Shown: positions 35,430 to 47,981, numbered from the stretch's first letter. The stretch is DNA of 64,000 nucleotides from Ulota crispa (GCA_963920765.1 OY987248.1:12558539-12622538), one strand, 5' to 3'. Notes: generated by a model from the sequence alone, not told the origin. Translations and numbers: made by a program.

Positions 35430-37748
35430 TTTATTTTATTATATGTATATATATAATAAAGTGTGTGCAAGTAGCATAAGGTGCATAAACTTGTGGTGAA
35501 GATTTTATCTTTCAACCACAAAAAATTGTCATAACCATTAAAGTTTTTATACTTGTTCAGTTATTTGATGTCAAACCTGTTACCCTATAAACCTACCTAC
35601 AACAATGGAGAATGTTCTTAGATTGAAAATTTGCATTGGTAGTCCATACATTTTTTCACATACACTTAGTTAAAAACACTAAGGAAAGGTTGTTTTTTCC
35701 TTTCATGCATCTCTAAGACTCATGAATTTTTAAATGTAGTATGCCAGTAATAGATCTTGCAAATTTATTAATTTTAACAATCTTTCACTATAAAAAATTC
35801 CTTAAAAATACTTTAGGTATTCCCAAAAATATTCAAAATATTTCTATTAGAAGCTTTTTCACTATACAACAGTAATTTTTATGTGTGTAAAGTTGAAGGC
35901 ACTTGTTTTTTAATAATTTTAGAGATTTTGCAAATGTTGCTTTCAATGACCCACTATACAAAACAATGGAAAGCAATTATTGAATATCTTTACCTTTTTT
36001 GTTTTGATCTTTGTTTGTTCAATTGTAAGTTAGAGTGGTTGATTCAAGAGTTTTTTTTTTTTAGTTAAGGCAAAACATGGTGTTTTCAGAACAACATATG
36101 GCATGTGAAAATGTCATTTTTTTTTGCAAATTCAATTAAGTACCATTATAAGTACACACCACGCTACACACTACACTCAAGGTCCTCCATTATTTATAGA
36201 TATTGACAAAATAGTTCAAATTGAAATTTCAATAAGGCCTAAGAGAATCTACAAATTTTTCTAAGTAGAAAAATGCAAGTCCTAAAAAATTGATTTTTCA
36301 CAAATCATCTAGGTTAACTTTTCACGTTTCTTTAGATAAAATAACAGTTGCTTGTAAATGCAAATATATTTGTACCTCTCTACAAAAAGATTCTCCTAAA
36401 AGAATTGCACAATTTTTGAATCATATCCATCACCATGAAATACTTTATGTGCTCTTGAGCTTCTCCTAAAATCTTGAAATTTGGTAGTTACAATCTATGG
36501 GAGTCATGTTAAGATAATGTTATTCTTATAAACATAGCAAATATTCTAGAGTCAAGAATGAACATGAACATGTTCATGGAATTGCCTTAGCTAAGGTAGT
36601 TCCATGGGACTATTCACCAATGTCATTTATGAAACATGTCACTATTCATTACATTTTTCATGTATGAAATTGATATTGAGCATAAGGAGCCTAATCCATT
36701 GGTGTGACCAAAAATTTGGTTGGCCTTCAAAAAATCCTCACATGTCAATGTGACATTTTTCAAATACATTGTTCTAATCTAAAATTTACTTGAGAATATA
36801 GTATTTGGACTTTGACAATGAATATAAAAATTTGATTTAACCACACATGTAACATGATTAGTTTATTTAATGAACAAATGTATTATAGTTCATCCCTTTT
36901 CCTCTTTTGAGGCCAATACGGTAAGCAGTGTTAAAAGATAGAGTAGATTTAGGTTTATCATCCTAGACAAATTTAATTTTGAATTTTTTACCATTTCTTC
37001 TATTTATTCTTTGTTGATTATTGTTCAATTCTAAAATGTCAAGTATCTATCACAACATACTTTTTAATTACTTTTCAATTGGACTTTCAAAAATCTCCAT
37101 ATATTTGTCAAAAAAGACTTCTAGATTCAAACTAATTTGAAATCTCTCATGGAGCTATAACTCTCAAGTCCTCATAACATTATGAAACCTTAGCCTAGTC
37201 AAAATTCAATATCATTGGACTTATTAAAAATCTTATATTTTAGCCATCTCTAACTCAAATCTTCTCGGAAGAGACGCCAAAATGTAATATAGAAAAACCA
37301 CTTACTATAGTTTGATATGTACCAAGAATAAACTAATTGCCCAGTTTGTTTGGAAAATATTTAGAATTAGCTAAAATATATGAACCAATATCAAATGTAC
37401 GTCAATCATGAATCAAATTAAGAATGAGAGATATAAAAAATGAAAGTTTGTTATAACTAAATTTTTGTGATTTTTTTTTTTTGTAAGTGTGGTCAGTATC
37501 TGTTGCAATCAATTATTGGACCATGAGTATAATCTCATGCATATTTTAATTTCTATTAAGTAAAAACAAAATGAATTGGGTTAAGAAACCACTTACGCAC
37601 ATTGTTTACGTCAACTGTTTGAAAGCGTGAAGTACCTATTGAGAGTTTTTTAGGTGCCCAATAATCAAGCACCTAATGACAAGTGTCTCAAGTAACCTAG
37701 TATATATAAATAACAATAAATTGTATTCATTAGTGAGTGTCATTTGTC
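35430..37748. other. AT-rich intergenic, no gene seen
   Basis: About 2.3 kb without credible coding, RNA genes or terminal repeats. Confidence 0.5.
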
Positions 37749-37751
37749 TTA

Positions 37752-38133
37752 TGGCATCCTCAATCCAAAACTTGTATTGGGCTCAACTAATGGCAATTAA
37801 CAAGTTTTCTTGCGTGGCCTTGATCAAACGCAGGCGGCACACCGGCTTCTCCAACCCAATGCACACTAGTAGCAAGAGATTTAAACTCCATTTTTGTCGC
37901 TTTTGTTAGGCATTTTTGATAGGAATTCTACTTGCAAAGTAGTCATCATTTCTTGAATTTTAATATATAGAGCAATTTGAAAGACTCTTAAGGACCTGCT
38001 AAAACTATTGAATGTAAGCTAGGTTTTGTGTCCCCTCTAATATCACTTCTCACTTGTAGGATGCATTGGATCAAATTTGCACTTCTTAAATTAGCGCCTA
38101 CCGTGAGAATGCCATGCTGGATTGACGATGCTC
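37752..38133. mobile_element. Probable Harbinger-type element (382 bp)
   Basis: TTA lies at 37749-37751 and 38134-38136. The left end TGGCATCCTCAATCCA pairs with the right end TGGATTGACGATGCTC. The internal open frames are not recognised. Confidence 0.6.
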
Positions 38134-38136
38134 TTA

Positions 38137-39379
38137 GTAACCAACAGCTAGGTCCAAGTCAATTATTTGAAAATGTCTATTTTCATTGCTTAATTTTGAG
38201 ATTCGGTTCAATTATGTTAATTAATGATTTACCTCATGCAAATTGATTTTCGCACCTTGTAATTCATAACAATTAGCTACCGACATCTTTAATTATAATT
38301 TAGGCTTAATGAGAAAATTATACAAGTTTTGTGATTTAATCAATAGTTTTTTAAACTTGTAGCCCAAAGACAATTGCAAATATCACATTCGTCAATCAGG
38401 TAATCTTTTTCCAGATGAGAAAGCTGACTCATTCAACTTGTTTACAACTTTTTTTTTATATCAATAATACACTGAAAATTCCTCAAACCCATTTGCAAAA
38501 ACAGTGTTAATTGTCCACCAGCATTAGTCAATCTCTTTAAATTCCTACATTAAAAATTATCTCCCTCGGGGAGATCACTCCTTCTAATTTTATGGTATAT
38601 ACATGAGTTAAGAGGGTATTTGATGTAGGGCTGTTTATCTAAAATATGGTATTTAAAATGACCATGTTTTGCATAAAAAGCTACGCCAAATTAGTGCCCT
38701 ATGTTTTTTTATAAATATGTTAATTTGGTTTTTAAATGGGGCTGTTTTATGTATAAATTTTGTATGTCCAATTTTATCCTAAGTATCTCCATTATTCATC
38801 AAAAAAAAATCTTACTTTTTATTACATATACACACATAGTATTCACCATGAAACCAATAACAAGCATATGAATTATTAAAGGGCTATTGTCCAAGTGGAA
38901 ATTTTTATTAACAATTTTTTAGTGTTTCTTAATTCTATGGCATGTATTTAAAACAATTTAACATGGAAAGCAACAAACAACACTAAATTTTTTTCCAACC
39001 CCTATTTGTCAAGTCTAACTTATTAATAAAAAATCTTATTACCTAACGTTTTTACAAACCCTAATTTTTATATATACTAAAATACATAGTATTTCATGAA
39101 CAATATAGTAGTTCTACATATTATATAAATTTTTGTCCTCTGAATTAATGGACCCTACCTTTTAACTCATGTGGTTCCTAAAACATAAGCTAGTGATCTC
39201 CCCAAGTTATCTCCACATACACAATAAACACAAAATCACACTCAACTTCTAAATGTACTCAACCTAGCTTTTGTGAACCCAGTCAGAACTTTTATTATGG
39301 TTTTACCAATAACATATCAACCATCATATTTTAACATTACAAGAAGAACAACAAAACCTCTTGTTTTCAGCAAGACAAA
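38137..39379. other. AT-rich intergenic, no gene seen
   Basis: No credible coding or terminal repeats were noticed. Confidence 0.5.
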
Positions 39380-39613
39380 GCTATGTTGTGAGTGTAAAAT
39401 GGTGAGCCATGAGGGATGAGCCAAGATCCTATGAGTGGGAACTGATCTTGAATTTAAAACCAATGAAAAAACTAAAAAATGACAAATTTTTCAAGAGATG
39501 AAAGTTAAAAATGCATAATTATAGGATCCTCTATGTACACAACTATAGGTGAAATTTTGTATTTTGACAAAAAATTAGGCTCACAGCTCACGGCTCCCCA
39601 CTCATAGCATAGC
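39380..39613. repeat. MITE with GCTATGTTGTGAGTG end, copy 2
   Basis: The left end GCTATGTTGTGAGTG pairs with the right end CACTCATAGCATAGC. It is collinear with 10862-11116. Confidence 0.75.
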
Positions 39614-39917
39614 ATTCCCCACTTCCATCTTATAAGCAACACAATTTATTTCCCTTTCAATAGGAATGGTGATACCCTTTGATAATCCAACTTGTTACAT
39701 TGCTAAGAAATGAAGATGTTACATAGAAGGCGCTATGTTTCGTTGCTACTTCAAAGCAAAAGTGTTCTTTTCAAAACATATAAGCAAATGCCTTTTTCTA
39801 ATCTTAAGCTCCTTGTAATTTAAGTTACTTTGTCTTTGAACAGCCATAATTAAATTACAAAATGCTAAATTATCACTTGGTATGTATATTGAACAATTTG
39901 TTGCATTTGCAAGTTAA

Positions 39918-40059
39918 CCCTTAAACATCTTGAACGCCCTCTATGGCCGTATGTCCATTGTAAACCGATCTGGTTAAATGCGTTGTTTAGGAGTTTGATT
40001 GCAAGGGTATTTTCAAAAAATACAATCCCGTAGCTCAGTTCCCGAGGGCCATTCAAGGG
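39918..40059. mobile_element. Short, decayed TTAA-family element (142 bp)
   Basis: The left flank is TTAA (39914-39917) and the right flank is CTAA (40060-40063), one base off. The ends are CCCTTAAACATCTTGAACGC and GGGCCATTCAAGGG. Probably an internally deleted copy. Confidence 0.5.
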
Positions 40060-40283
40060 CTAAGTTACCTTGTGTCTGAATTGTAATAATGAAATCAATG
40101 ATTTAAGTCCTATTTTGGAAGTTACATTATATTGTTTTTCTACTAGAGTTATAGAATTATGCTTTCTACCAAACACATTAGAGTAATAAAATGATTGATT
40201 ACATTTTTTATCTATTTAATTATTTTCAATGTACTTGATGTTACAAAAAGAATTGATCCTCTTATAGCATACTTGCTTGTTAA

Positions 40284-40803
40284 CCCCTAAGCGCTCAATC
40301 GACCATTTTTTGGTCGCTGCCCGAGATGAATAAAAAACTTTTGAAAAACAATTTAAAAATATTTAAATAGAAAATCTAGTCTACTTTCCAACTCAACTTG
40401 AATCATGTCAATCCAAGTTAAACTCCATCAAGGAGAATTTTTCAAAGACAAACACTTCAATATTTGCTAGTGTTATAAAATTTACTATTTTGAGAAACTA
40501 ATGATGTTCTCTCCTTTGAAAACATTGCATTTTTGGAATTTATGATAGAATGTATGTTTTTAACCAATCATACCAAATTTTAAAATCTATGAATAAAAGT
40601 TGTAATTTTGGTGAATATTAAATGGTATATGCTTCTAAATTCACTAAATGAAAATCCAAACTTTTTTGAATGTTTGACTATATGGATAATTACCAAACAT
40701 CATGATTCCTGTTTTCTCTTTTGAAGCAAACTTCATCAGAGTTACACAAGTATTATTTTATAATACATTTCTGTTTTGCCCTTACCCCTTGAGCGTTTAG
40801 GGG
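40284..40803. mobile_element. TTAA-flanked element, 520 bp
   Basis: TTAA lies at 40280-40283 and 40804-40807. The ends are CCCCTAAGCGCTCAA and TTGAGCGTTTAGGGG, inverted over 15 bp with one mismatch. No credible open frame. Confidence 0.9.
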
Positions 40804-40874
40804 TTAAAATTGAACACACAATGCTTCAAATAGTCATTACACAATTTAAACCACAATCATGTACACGTACAATA

Positions 40875-41816
40875 CATTACCCTCAAATAAACTTTGTCGC
40901 CCTTTGTTCTTTCACTTCCATGTCATGTCATGTTATGTTTTGAAATTGAGGTCAGTTGGGATTTTTTGATCTTGCACTTTTTGTATCTCATTCTTGCCCC
41001 CAATTCCAATGAAGCATACCAAAATTCAACCTCAAAAAATTAAAATTAAAATTTTGACAAACTGCTTTGTGTCACAAATCATGATTTTACGTGGTTTTAC
41101 AAGAAAACTAATTGAAAAACATTGATGATGGATTTTGAAGATTTGATTGAATGGATGTATAGGTAACATCCATACGCACACCCATAAGCACATCTTTCAT
41201 GCTAAAAAAAACCCCTTAAGTAAAAACAAAATTGATCTTCATAAGGTAGAGTATGACATATGATATGTCCAAATCTTGTAAAACATGTATTTTTAATTTT
41301 TAGTTAGCTTTTCACCAAATAAACACAACAACATGTTTAAAGTTACAAACTTAATCAAAATGTAAGAGTAAAATAGAAAATTTTAATAATCATAAGAAAA
41401 TATCTATTTTGCGAGATTTGGACATATCACATGTCACACTAAACCTTGTGAAGATCGATTTTGTTTTGACTTAAGGGGGGTCTTTTTAGCATGAAAGATT
41501 TGCATATGGGTGTGCGTATGGATGTTACCTATACATCCATGCAATCAAATCTCCAAAATCCATCATCAATGTTTTTCAATTAGTTTTCTTGTAAAACCAC
41601 GTAAAATCATGATTTGTGACACAAAGCAATTTATCAAAATTTGAATTTTAGTTTTTTGAGGTTGAATTTTGGTATGCTTGGTTGAAATTAGGGGCAAGAA
41701 TGAGATATAAAAAGTGCGAGATCAAAAAAGCCCAATTGCCCTCAATTTCAAAACATAACATGACATGACATGTAAGTGAAAAAACAGAGGGCAACAAAGT
41801 TTATTCAACCCCACTG
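40875..41816. mobile_element. TA-flanked foldback element with ~400-bp arms
   Basis: The right end CCCCACTG is followed by TA (41817-41818). The left end, after TA (40873-40874), is decayed CATTACCCTC but continues AAATAAACTTTGTCG, complementary to the right arm. Arms of roughly 400 bp surround a ~100-bp loop. Arm sequences are related to those at 3329-4220 (TAACATCCATACGCACACCC against AAACATCCATATACACCC). Confidence 0.8.
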
Positions 41817-41987
41817 TACATAACTAAGTTTGAATGCAAATTTTTGCTTGCAAATTGAAAGTTGGAACTATGGGTATCATTGGTTTTTTTTTGAAAGAAT
41901 AGCTTTCCTTCTAACATCCTCCTTGGTACTTACATGTTACATGTAGAGTTCAGTACAATAGGAAAGTTTAAAAAAAAATTGAGCTAA

Positions 41988-42193
41988 AACACAATATTCA
42001 TGAACTATGAAAAAAAAAAAATTCATTGATTGTGAATTTTTTTCTTTTTGGGACTATTAGGTTTTATGTCCTTGAAGTATTATTTCAAGTGGTATTTATC
42101 AAATACTCTTCCAAGACAAATACTCTTCCAAGGACATAAAACCCAAAAGGTCCAAAATTGTATTTTTTCCCAAATTAATGAACATTATGTTGT
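41988..42193. mobile_element. AACACC-family MITE, divergent copy
   Basis: The left AACACAATATTCATGAAC pairs with the right TTAATGAACATTATGTTGT. Inside is a further hairpin: GGTTTTATGTCCTTG and CAAGGACATAAAACC. Confidence 0.6.
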
Positions 42194-42366
42194 AAGGGGG
42201 TTTCTAAATAACAAAAGAATAATTATGCAAATGTCATAACATACAAGATGAATAATCTTCTTGTAAAATAAGCATTGAAGTTGGTGAGCAAGAATTTTAC
42301 TTCACCAACTATAGTTATAAATCCTAGTCTTGACACTTCTTACTAGCAACCAAAACTTGAGCTTAT

Positions 42367-42612
42367 AACACCATATTTGTTAAATTGGGAAAAATGATAC
42401 ATTTTGGGACTTTTGATTTTTGCATTTTAAAGAGTATTTTGGTGATTTAAAGCAGACTCTATGATGATTCCTTCAAGACCAAACATCTTTGATGTAGGAT
42501 CTTGAAAGAATCATCATAAAACTCACTTTGAATCCCCTAAATACTTTCAAAAATGCAAAATTCAGAAGTCCCAAAATGTATCAATTTTCCCAATTTACAC
42601 AAATAAGGTGTT
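42367..42612. mobile_element. AACACC-family MITE
   Basis: The ends are AACACCATATTTGTTAAATT and CACAAATAAGGTGTT. Inverted repeats continue with TTGGGAAAAATGATACATTT and its complement. Confidence 0.82.
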
Positions 42613-43670
42613 TTCTGTCATTATGTACAACCCATTAGGGCATGAATACATAGAGATCAACAACCTATGGATAAACCCTTTGTGGGCAACAGTTTTTTTT
42701 GAAAAACTAATCCGTGGAGGTTACAACCTTTGGAGGAAACATACTTAGGGCTGCTACAAAACAACACCCAATAATTTTAAAATTGTTTGTCAATTAATAA
42801 GAATTTTGAAAAAGCACAAAACAAATTGGCAGCAAACATGTAGGTTTACAAAGATATCCTTCAAAAAATGTATGAAATTGGTCCAAGAATCTCCCAAATT
42901 TTATGTGAATTTTATCCAAGAAATACGCCTCAAACAAAAACGAAGGAAACTTGAAGTTTGTGGATTCTGTTTCCAAGTAGGGTTGTCCACGTCATTCTCC
43001 CTTTCCATGATCCTTTAGATTAAAATCTTGACTTTCCATTTTTTGACCTTTGGTTGACTCATTTAGCAAAGCTCTCTTTCTTATTAGGGGTTTAAAAACT
43101 TGGTACATTAGTCAATTCAACTTTGTTTTTTGTCTAACCCTTTTTGCTAGAGATTTTTGCTGATTTCTCATGATGGATCAAAGGCTAGTTTCTTGTTAGT
43201 TTTCTTGCTTTTTCACGTAAGAGACCTTGTGCTTGCATTTTATTGCACCTTAAATTGTAAAGTGCACTAAGCACTTTGGTTCTTATGATTAAATGTAATT
43301 TTGAGTGATTGAAACCACAGATTTCTCTTGCATAGTTGCCTCAACAAAACTCTATATTGTCTCAAAAGTTTGAAACCACCTATCAAGAGTTTCAAAGCTT
43401 GATACATTTCTTAGCTACATTTATTCCTTTCTCTTCAAAGCGCTTTTTTCAAAACAAATCCCGACTTGTAAGGTGGATTCAAGATTAATTTCTTATTATT
43501 TTTTGTGGTTTCTCACGCAAGAGAGGCCATATTTACTTCTTTTTTCTTTGCACCTAGGCCCTAGCTACACTGCAAGACAACATAAATCAACAAAGACCAA
43601 ACAACCAAGTTATTCATAACCCTCAATAAGTTGAAACTCTTTATAACTATAAGCAAGAAGATCTTAGGAT
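42613..43670. other. AT-rich intergenic, no gene seen
   Basis: Short frames near 42794-43018 overlap on both strands and show no domain. Nothing else was recognised. Confidence 0.45.
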
Positions 43671-43672
43671 AA

Positions 43673-43900
43673 AAAATACAAAATATAGATTGGAATTATC
43701 ATACTACTAAAATCACAATGACCTATGTAGTATCACATCTTGACCTTTGTAATATCTCATAACCAATCTTTGTAATATTATCACATAGGTACAATTTGAA
43801 GACTTTTTGAAAATTTTATTTGCATTCTATTTAATTAACATATGAAAATCCTCATAAACTTTTAATATTGAATGCACAGCGTAGCAAGTGCCAACTAGTA
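43673..43900. repeat. Dispersed repeat (pair with 14523-14745)
   Basis: It shares TGACC..TGTAATATC, CATATGAAAATCCTC and GCGTAGCAAGTGCCAACT-like blocks with 14523-14745. Confidence 0.5.
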
Positions 43901-43973
43901 TTTTTTACCAAAAAAAATACCACATTCAAAGTCAACAACTCTTTAACATTTTTGGCCAACAATCACTATAAGA

Positions 43974-44080
43974 AAACGCTGTCAAATTGGTCATTTTTTG
44001 TCAATTTGGATGTTTTTTGTCAAATTGGACAAGTTAAGTCAATTCAAACATGTCAATTTGGACATTGTTTTCTTGTAGTG
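43974..44080. mobile_element. CACTA-like miniature element (107 bp)
   Basis: The ends are CACTATAAGAAAAC and GTTTTCTTGTAGTG; CACTACAAGAAAA is a familiar terminal sequence of plant CACTA elements. Flanks AAT and AAA fit a 3-bp duplication with one change. The interior is built from five variants of GTCAATTTGGAC, like the subterminal repeats of that superfamily. Confidence 0.7.
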
Positions 44081-44228
44081 AAATTGTTGGTTTACTTATT
44101 GGTTTATGGTGTCATGCACAATAGGTGCACAAAGTTTTTCTATATATATATTTTTAATTATGAGGAGAATACCAACCTCTATTTTGTCTTTGGAAATGAC
44201 TTTTGAGAAAGGTTTTGAAATCCCATGT

Positions 44229-45480
44229 CATGGTTGTCACATTGGACCACCTGTCCATCCTCTTGTCTATTTGCCCAAAGTGTCTGATTGTGCTCATGTC
44301 CAACCAATGTTGTCAATTCATAGTTGACTTCAAAAAAATGATAAAAAATGTTAAGAAGTGATTAAAAAAACTTACTTTGTACATGATGGTGACATTCATT
44401 GTTGTCAACACAAAATCAAAATGTGGATTTAACCCCTAAAGGCCTAAGTGTCCCTTCAAGGGACAAATGGATTTTGGGCACGTACCTACAACTAAACTAT
44501 TTTGTGTGTTTTTCTGAAATTTTTATTGAAAAAGGGGAATTTGAAGACTTGCGTAGCCGTCTAATTGTTTTTCATTCCAACATTTGATGAAGAAGTTATG
44601 CAAAAATTTCCAAAATTAGGCAAAAATGGGCAATTTTGGGCAGGACCTCTCCATTGTAAGTGGGTATTGACTATTGACTCCAAAGAGGGTCAAGCCGTAC
44701 AAGCACAAGATGTGGACACTTGGGCAAAGGGGAGTGGAGTGGAAGGAGCATGTCTTGGAGGACTCCCAACCCTCCATTCCTTATGCCCCTTGTAAAATTT
44801 GGTACTTTAACCTTTTGAGCAATTTCTATATTTATTTATTCATTTTTATTTTTCAAATTGTAGTAGGCTAATTTTCCTTACTTTTCACCAATTGGATAAG
44901 TGTAATTCAAATTACTAAATTTTACATAAACCCTCCAATTATGCCTAGTGTATTTGCAAATTTCATGACCTTATGGGGGCTTTGGCATTCAAAGATTTTT
45001 TGAAGTATATTGCACACCTCCAATTCATTTGGAAATTCTCCTAAAAATACCTAACTTGGTCTTCTACATGGAGAAATTAAACCTCAACTTTGTGTAGAGC
45101 AATTTTGTTGTAATAAATAAAAGTGGTCAAAGACTTTTGAATTTTTTGGTCAAGAAGAAAATAATTTTTTTTTTTCTTTTCAGATGTCAATACTTCACTC
45201 TTTTCCATCTAAAATGAGCTGATTTTTTTCCCCTCAAGTACCACATGTAGTCCTAGGTAAGATCATGCAATTGGAATTCCAATAAAGATTTCTTCCTATC
45301 TTTCTACTCCTTCCCCTAAAAGTGGCATTTGTTAGTGACTTTTACAAAAAGAAAGGGCTTGAGCCTCTAGCGGTTGAAACCACATCATATAGTAAAAACA
45401 AAAAAACAGTAGTTTTGTTCTTTCCTTTTTAGATCAAAAACCTTAAAAATGCCCTAGAAAACAAGAGTGTACAGACACAT
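44229..45480. repeat. CATGGTTGTCACATTGG repeat, split by a TTAA element
   Basis: The left part 44229-44432 and right part 45374 to about 45480 together align with 46959-47260. The right terminal region is less well conserved. Confidence 0.7.
44433..45373. mobile_element. TTAA-flanked element, ~930-bp class, with GC-rich insert
   Basis: The left flank is TTAA (44429-44432) and the right flank is TTGA (45374-45377). The left end CCCCTAAAGGCCTAAGTG leads into the palindrome TGTCCCTTCAAGGGACA; the right end is GAGCCTCTAGCGG. The host repeat copy near 47160 lacks this insert. Compared with sister copies, about 44640-44800 carries a GC-richer block not seen in them, possibly captured sequence. Confidence 0.87.
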
Positions 45481-46930
45481 CCATCTGTTGTCGATTTATG
45501 CTGTCCATTTAGTGAGTCCACTTACGCTGTTCTAATAGCCAAATCTTGCCCAAAGTAACAACCGTGCTCCCTATATTGCTTCCAATGTATTGTTCTCAGT
45601 GGTCAAAGCGAGTGTAAAGAGGACTTTTGTCATGACCCTTGATGATTGATTGATGGATGATTGAGGGATGAACTAATTCATAATAAATTGTGAATTAGTA
45701 ATTAAACCACTGAGGATGGATGAAAGATTGATGAGTTAATTGATTCACAATAATTTGTGAATTAATAGTTAAACAATTGGTGAGGAACTAATTTACTATA
45801 AATTGTGAATTAGTAGATAAGCTACAAACATTGGAAGGATGACATCTTTGGATGATGGATTTATGCATTGGAGTTAGACAACTCCACTTAGATGAAAAGT
45901 GTACGGGATGTACAATTGGAGACAAGGGTACGGGATGTACACTTGAGGACAAGGGTACGAGATGTACCTTTGATAATAGGTATCAAGATGACTTGATGAC
46001 AAGTATCCGGATGACTTGATGACAAGTATTAGGATGGACACTGGATGAGAAGTATCATGATGAACATTGTATGATAAGTGTCAGGATGAACATTGGATGA
46101 TAAATGTCAAGATGAAATCTAGATGATAAGTGTTAAGATGTACACTTGATGACAGGATGAAGAGTGGAACTTGGAGCTAGCGAGGGAGCTAGACAACTCC
46201 AAGTAAAAGATGAGATTTGATATGAGTTACATTTTGAATATTTCTAAATGTAACTAAAGATTTTTAATTTGTTATTTGTTAATTTGGTAAAAAACATACA
46301 AAGTGAGACTTTTGGTTTTATTTTTCTAGAGAACACCCTATTCATTGAATTGGGAATTTGTTGACTTTTTTCCAAAGAAATGAGATGTATATCATCCATA
46401 TCATCCATAAATATGCTCTTTTTGGACAGAAAATTCATTAACTTTTGAAATTTTGGACAGAGTTCATTAACTGGGATTCAAGTGACCTTCTGAATTCAAT
46501 TTCAAGAGGCCTTTTCAGATTCAAGTGAGATACAAAATGGTACCCATGTTTTTACCAAATTAACAAATAACGCGTTTTTTACCTTTGCAAAGGGTTGGAG
46601 AGGATTATTAAAGATATGAAGATAAAAGTAGTTGAAGTAATTTTATTTTTATGAAAGGATTGATAGTATAAGATGGGGCTCGAAGGGTGAGGAGATTAAT
46701 TCTTGTTGGAATTAATCTCTCTCTATGGTTGGAAGGTTGAGCTCCTTGTGATTTTTATAGTTTACTATATATTGATTGTTGTTTTATTTGAGTACTGGGA
46801 TGATTGAAGTTACAGACCTAAGGAGGTTCGTAACAACTTTCTAGTAAGGAAGCTAGAAGCCGCCACCTTGTGGAGTGGTTGCAATGTTAGGGAAATTTTT
46901 TGGACTTTTCCAACTAAAATCCGACATTTT
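45481..46930. repeat. Degenerate tandem repeats, possibly part of a long terminal repeat
   Basis: From about 45895 to 46160 there are roughly ten degenerate 26-27-bp units, such as GTACGGGATGTACACTTGAG and then GATAAGTGTCAGGATGAAC. The block lies between two copies of ACAACTCCA(C/A)(T/G)T (45880s and 46190s). Upstream, 45640-45830 has three copies of AATTTGTGAATTA-like text. A solo LTR is one explanation, but no LTR ends, primer site or polyprotein were identified. Confidence 0.4.
46267..46575. mobile_element. AACACC-family MITE (AACGCG subtype)
   Basis: The left TTTGTTATTTGTTAATTTGG pairs with the right CCAAATTAACAAATAACGCG. The subterminal ACATACAAAGTGAGACTTTT resembles 61105-61364. Confidence 0.75.
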
Positions 46931-46958
46931 TTGTACTCAATCGGTATTTGCTGGAATC

Positions 46959-47260
46959 ATGGTTGTCACATTGGACTACCCATCCGTCCGCCTGCTCATA
47001 CGCTCAAAGTTCCCAATTGAGGTCATGGTCCGTCCAATGAAGTCAACAATTAACACACAGTTGGCTTTGAAAAATTGTACAAAATGTTAAAAAAAAACAA
47101 ACTTTGTACATCCTAATGACATTCATTGTTGCCAACATGAAGTCAAAAAGTGGATTCAAAACCATATCACGTAACAAAAATGAAAAATAATAATTTGATT
47201 CTTCCATTTCTAGGTCACAAGAACCCTAAAAATGGCCAAAAAAGCACGAGGACAACCATG
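46959..47260. repeat. CATGGTTGTCACATTGG repeat, unoccupied copy
   Basis: It begins TGGTTGTCACATTGGACTAC and ends GGACAACCATG. It is collinear with 44229-45480 without the 941-bp insertion; the junction here reads GTGGATTCAAAACCATATC. A relative with TGTTACATTGG ends is at 58999-59238. Confidence 0.72.
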
Positions 47261-47379
47261 GCTGAAATGTGCCTCATGTGTTTCTAACTTTGCATTGTAA
47301 TATACAATTTTAAATTTTTTTTTGTAAAATCTAACCTCAATATCAAATCGCAATTGGTTTTTTTCCCAATTCCACCTGA

Positions 47380-47981
47380 ACTAGCCACGGGGTTTTCCCG
47401 CACATTGCAGTGGTTCACTTTGCAAAATGCGGTCAATTGAGCGAGCAAAGGAGGGCGACGAAAACCAACTTCAGCAGACTACTCAGCTGTGGATTATCAG
47501 TAAAGCTTGTCCTCGACATGGGCACTGCCATGCAAATGCCATGGGGATGAAGCAGCAGCAGCAGCAAGACTTTCAAATAAGGACGGAGACTAACTGAATC
47601 ATGAGGGCCCGGAGCTGCTGAGGCGGCAGTTGCAAAATGATGTGCCCGGAACCGAAAACTGTTGGCTGGGCTGTTCTTGGCCTCTTCACTGGATCTCTCC
47701 AATTCCCATGGCATGTCACAGAATTACATGATTCCAGTCCGTCACTTGCCATACATAAATAAACTCATCATACCCACGCAAGCACTTCCTCTGTCTGTCT
47801 ACCAGTCTATCAATCTGTCTGTCGACGTGACGCCGGTGTCCTCTCTGGAACGTCTTGTTTGTTTAGACCCTGTCCATTGAAAAGCGAAGAACAGGAACTA
47901 AGCTTAGCTGCACGGACAGGCGTGGTAACGTTTCCCGAGCTAGCAAGGGACGGACGGATTTTGAAAGGGTTAAAGGAAGAG
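47380..47981 (+). promoter_or_regulatory. GC-richer upstream region and 5' UTR of the secreted-protein gene
   Basis: GC content rises from about 47380. CTGT-rich microsatellite sequence lies at 47789-47823. An in-frame stretch continues upstream of the chosen start without an ATG, so the start at 47982 is the first in-frame ATG. No firm TATA box was assigned. Open frames on the opposite strand here (47433-47714) are shadows. Confidence 0.45.

Noticed and set aside
37676-37909. 77-codon + strand open frame
   Set aside because: Overlaps the end of a Harbinger-type element and is not recognised.
43868-44206. 112-codon + strand open frame
   Set aside because: Runs through the CACTA-like miniature element and repeat sequence; low complexity.
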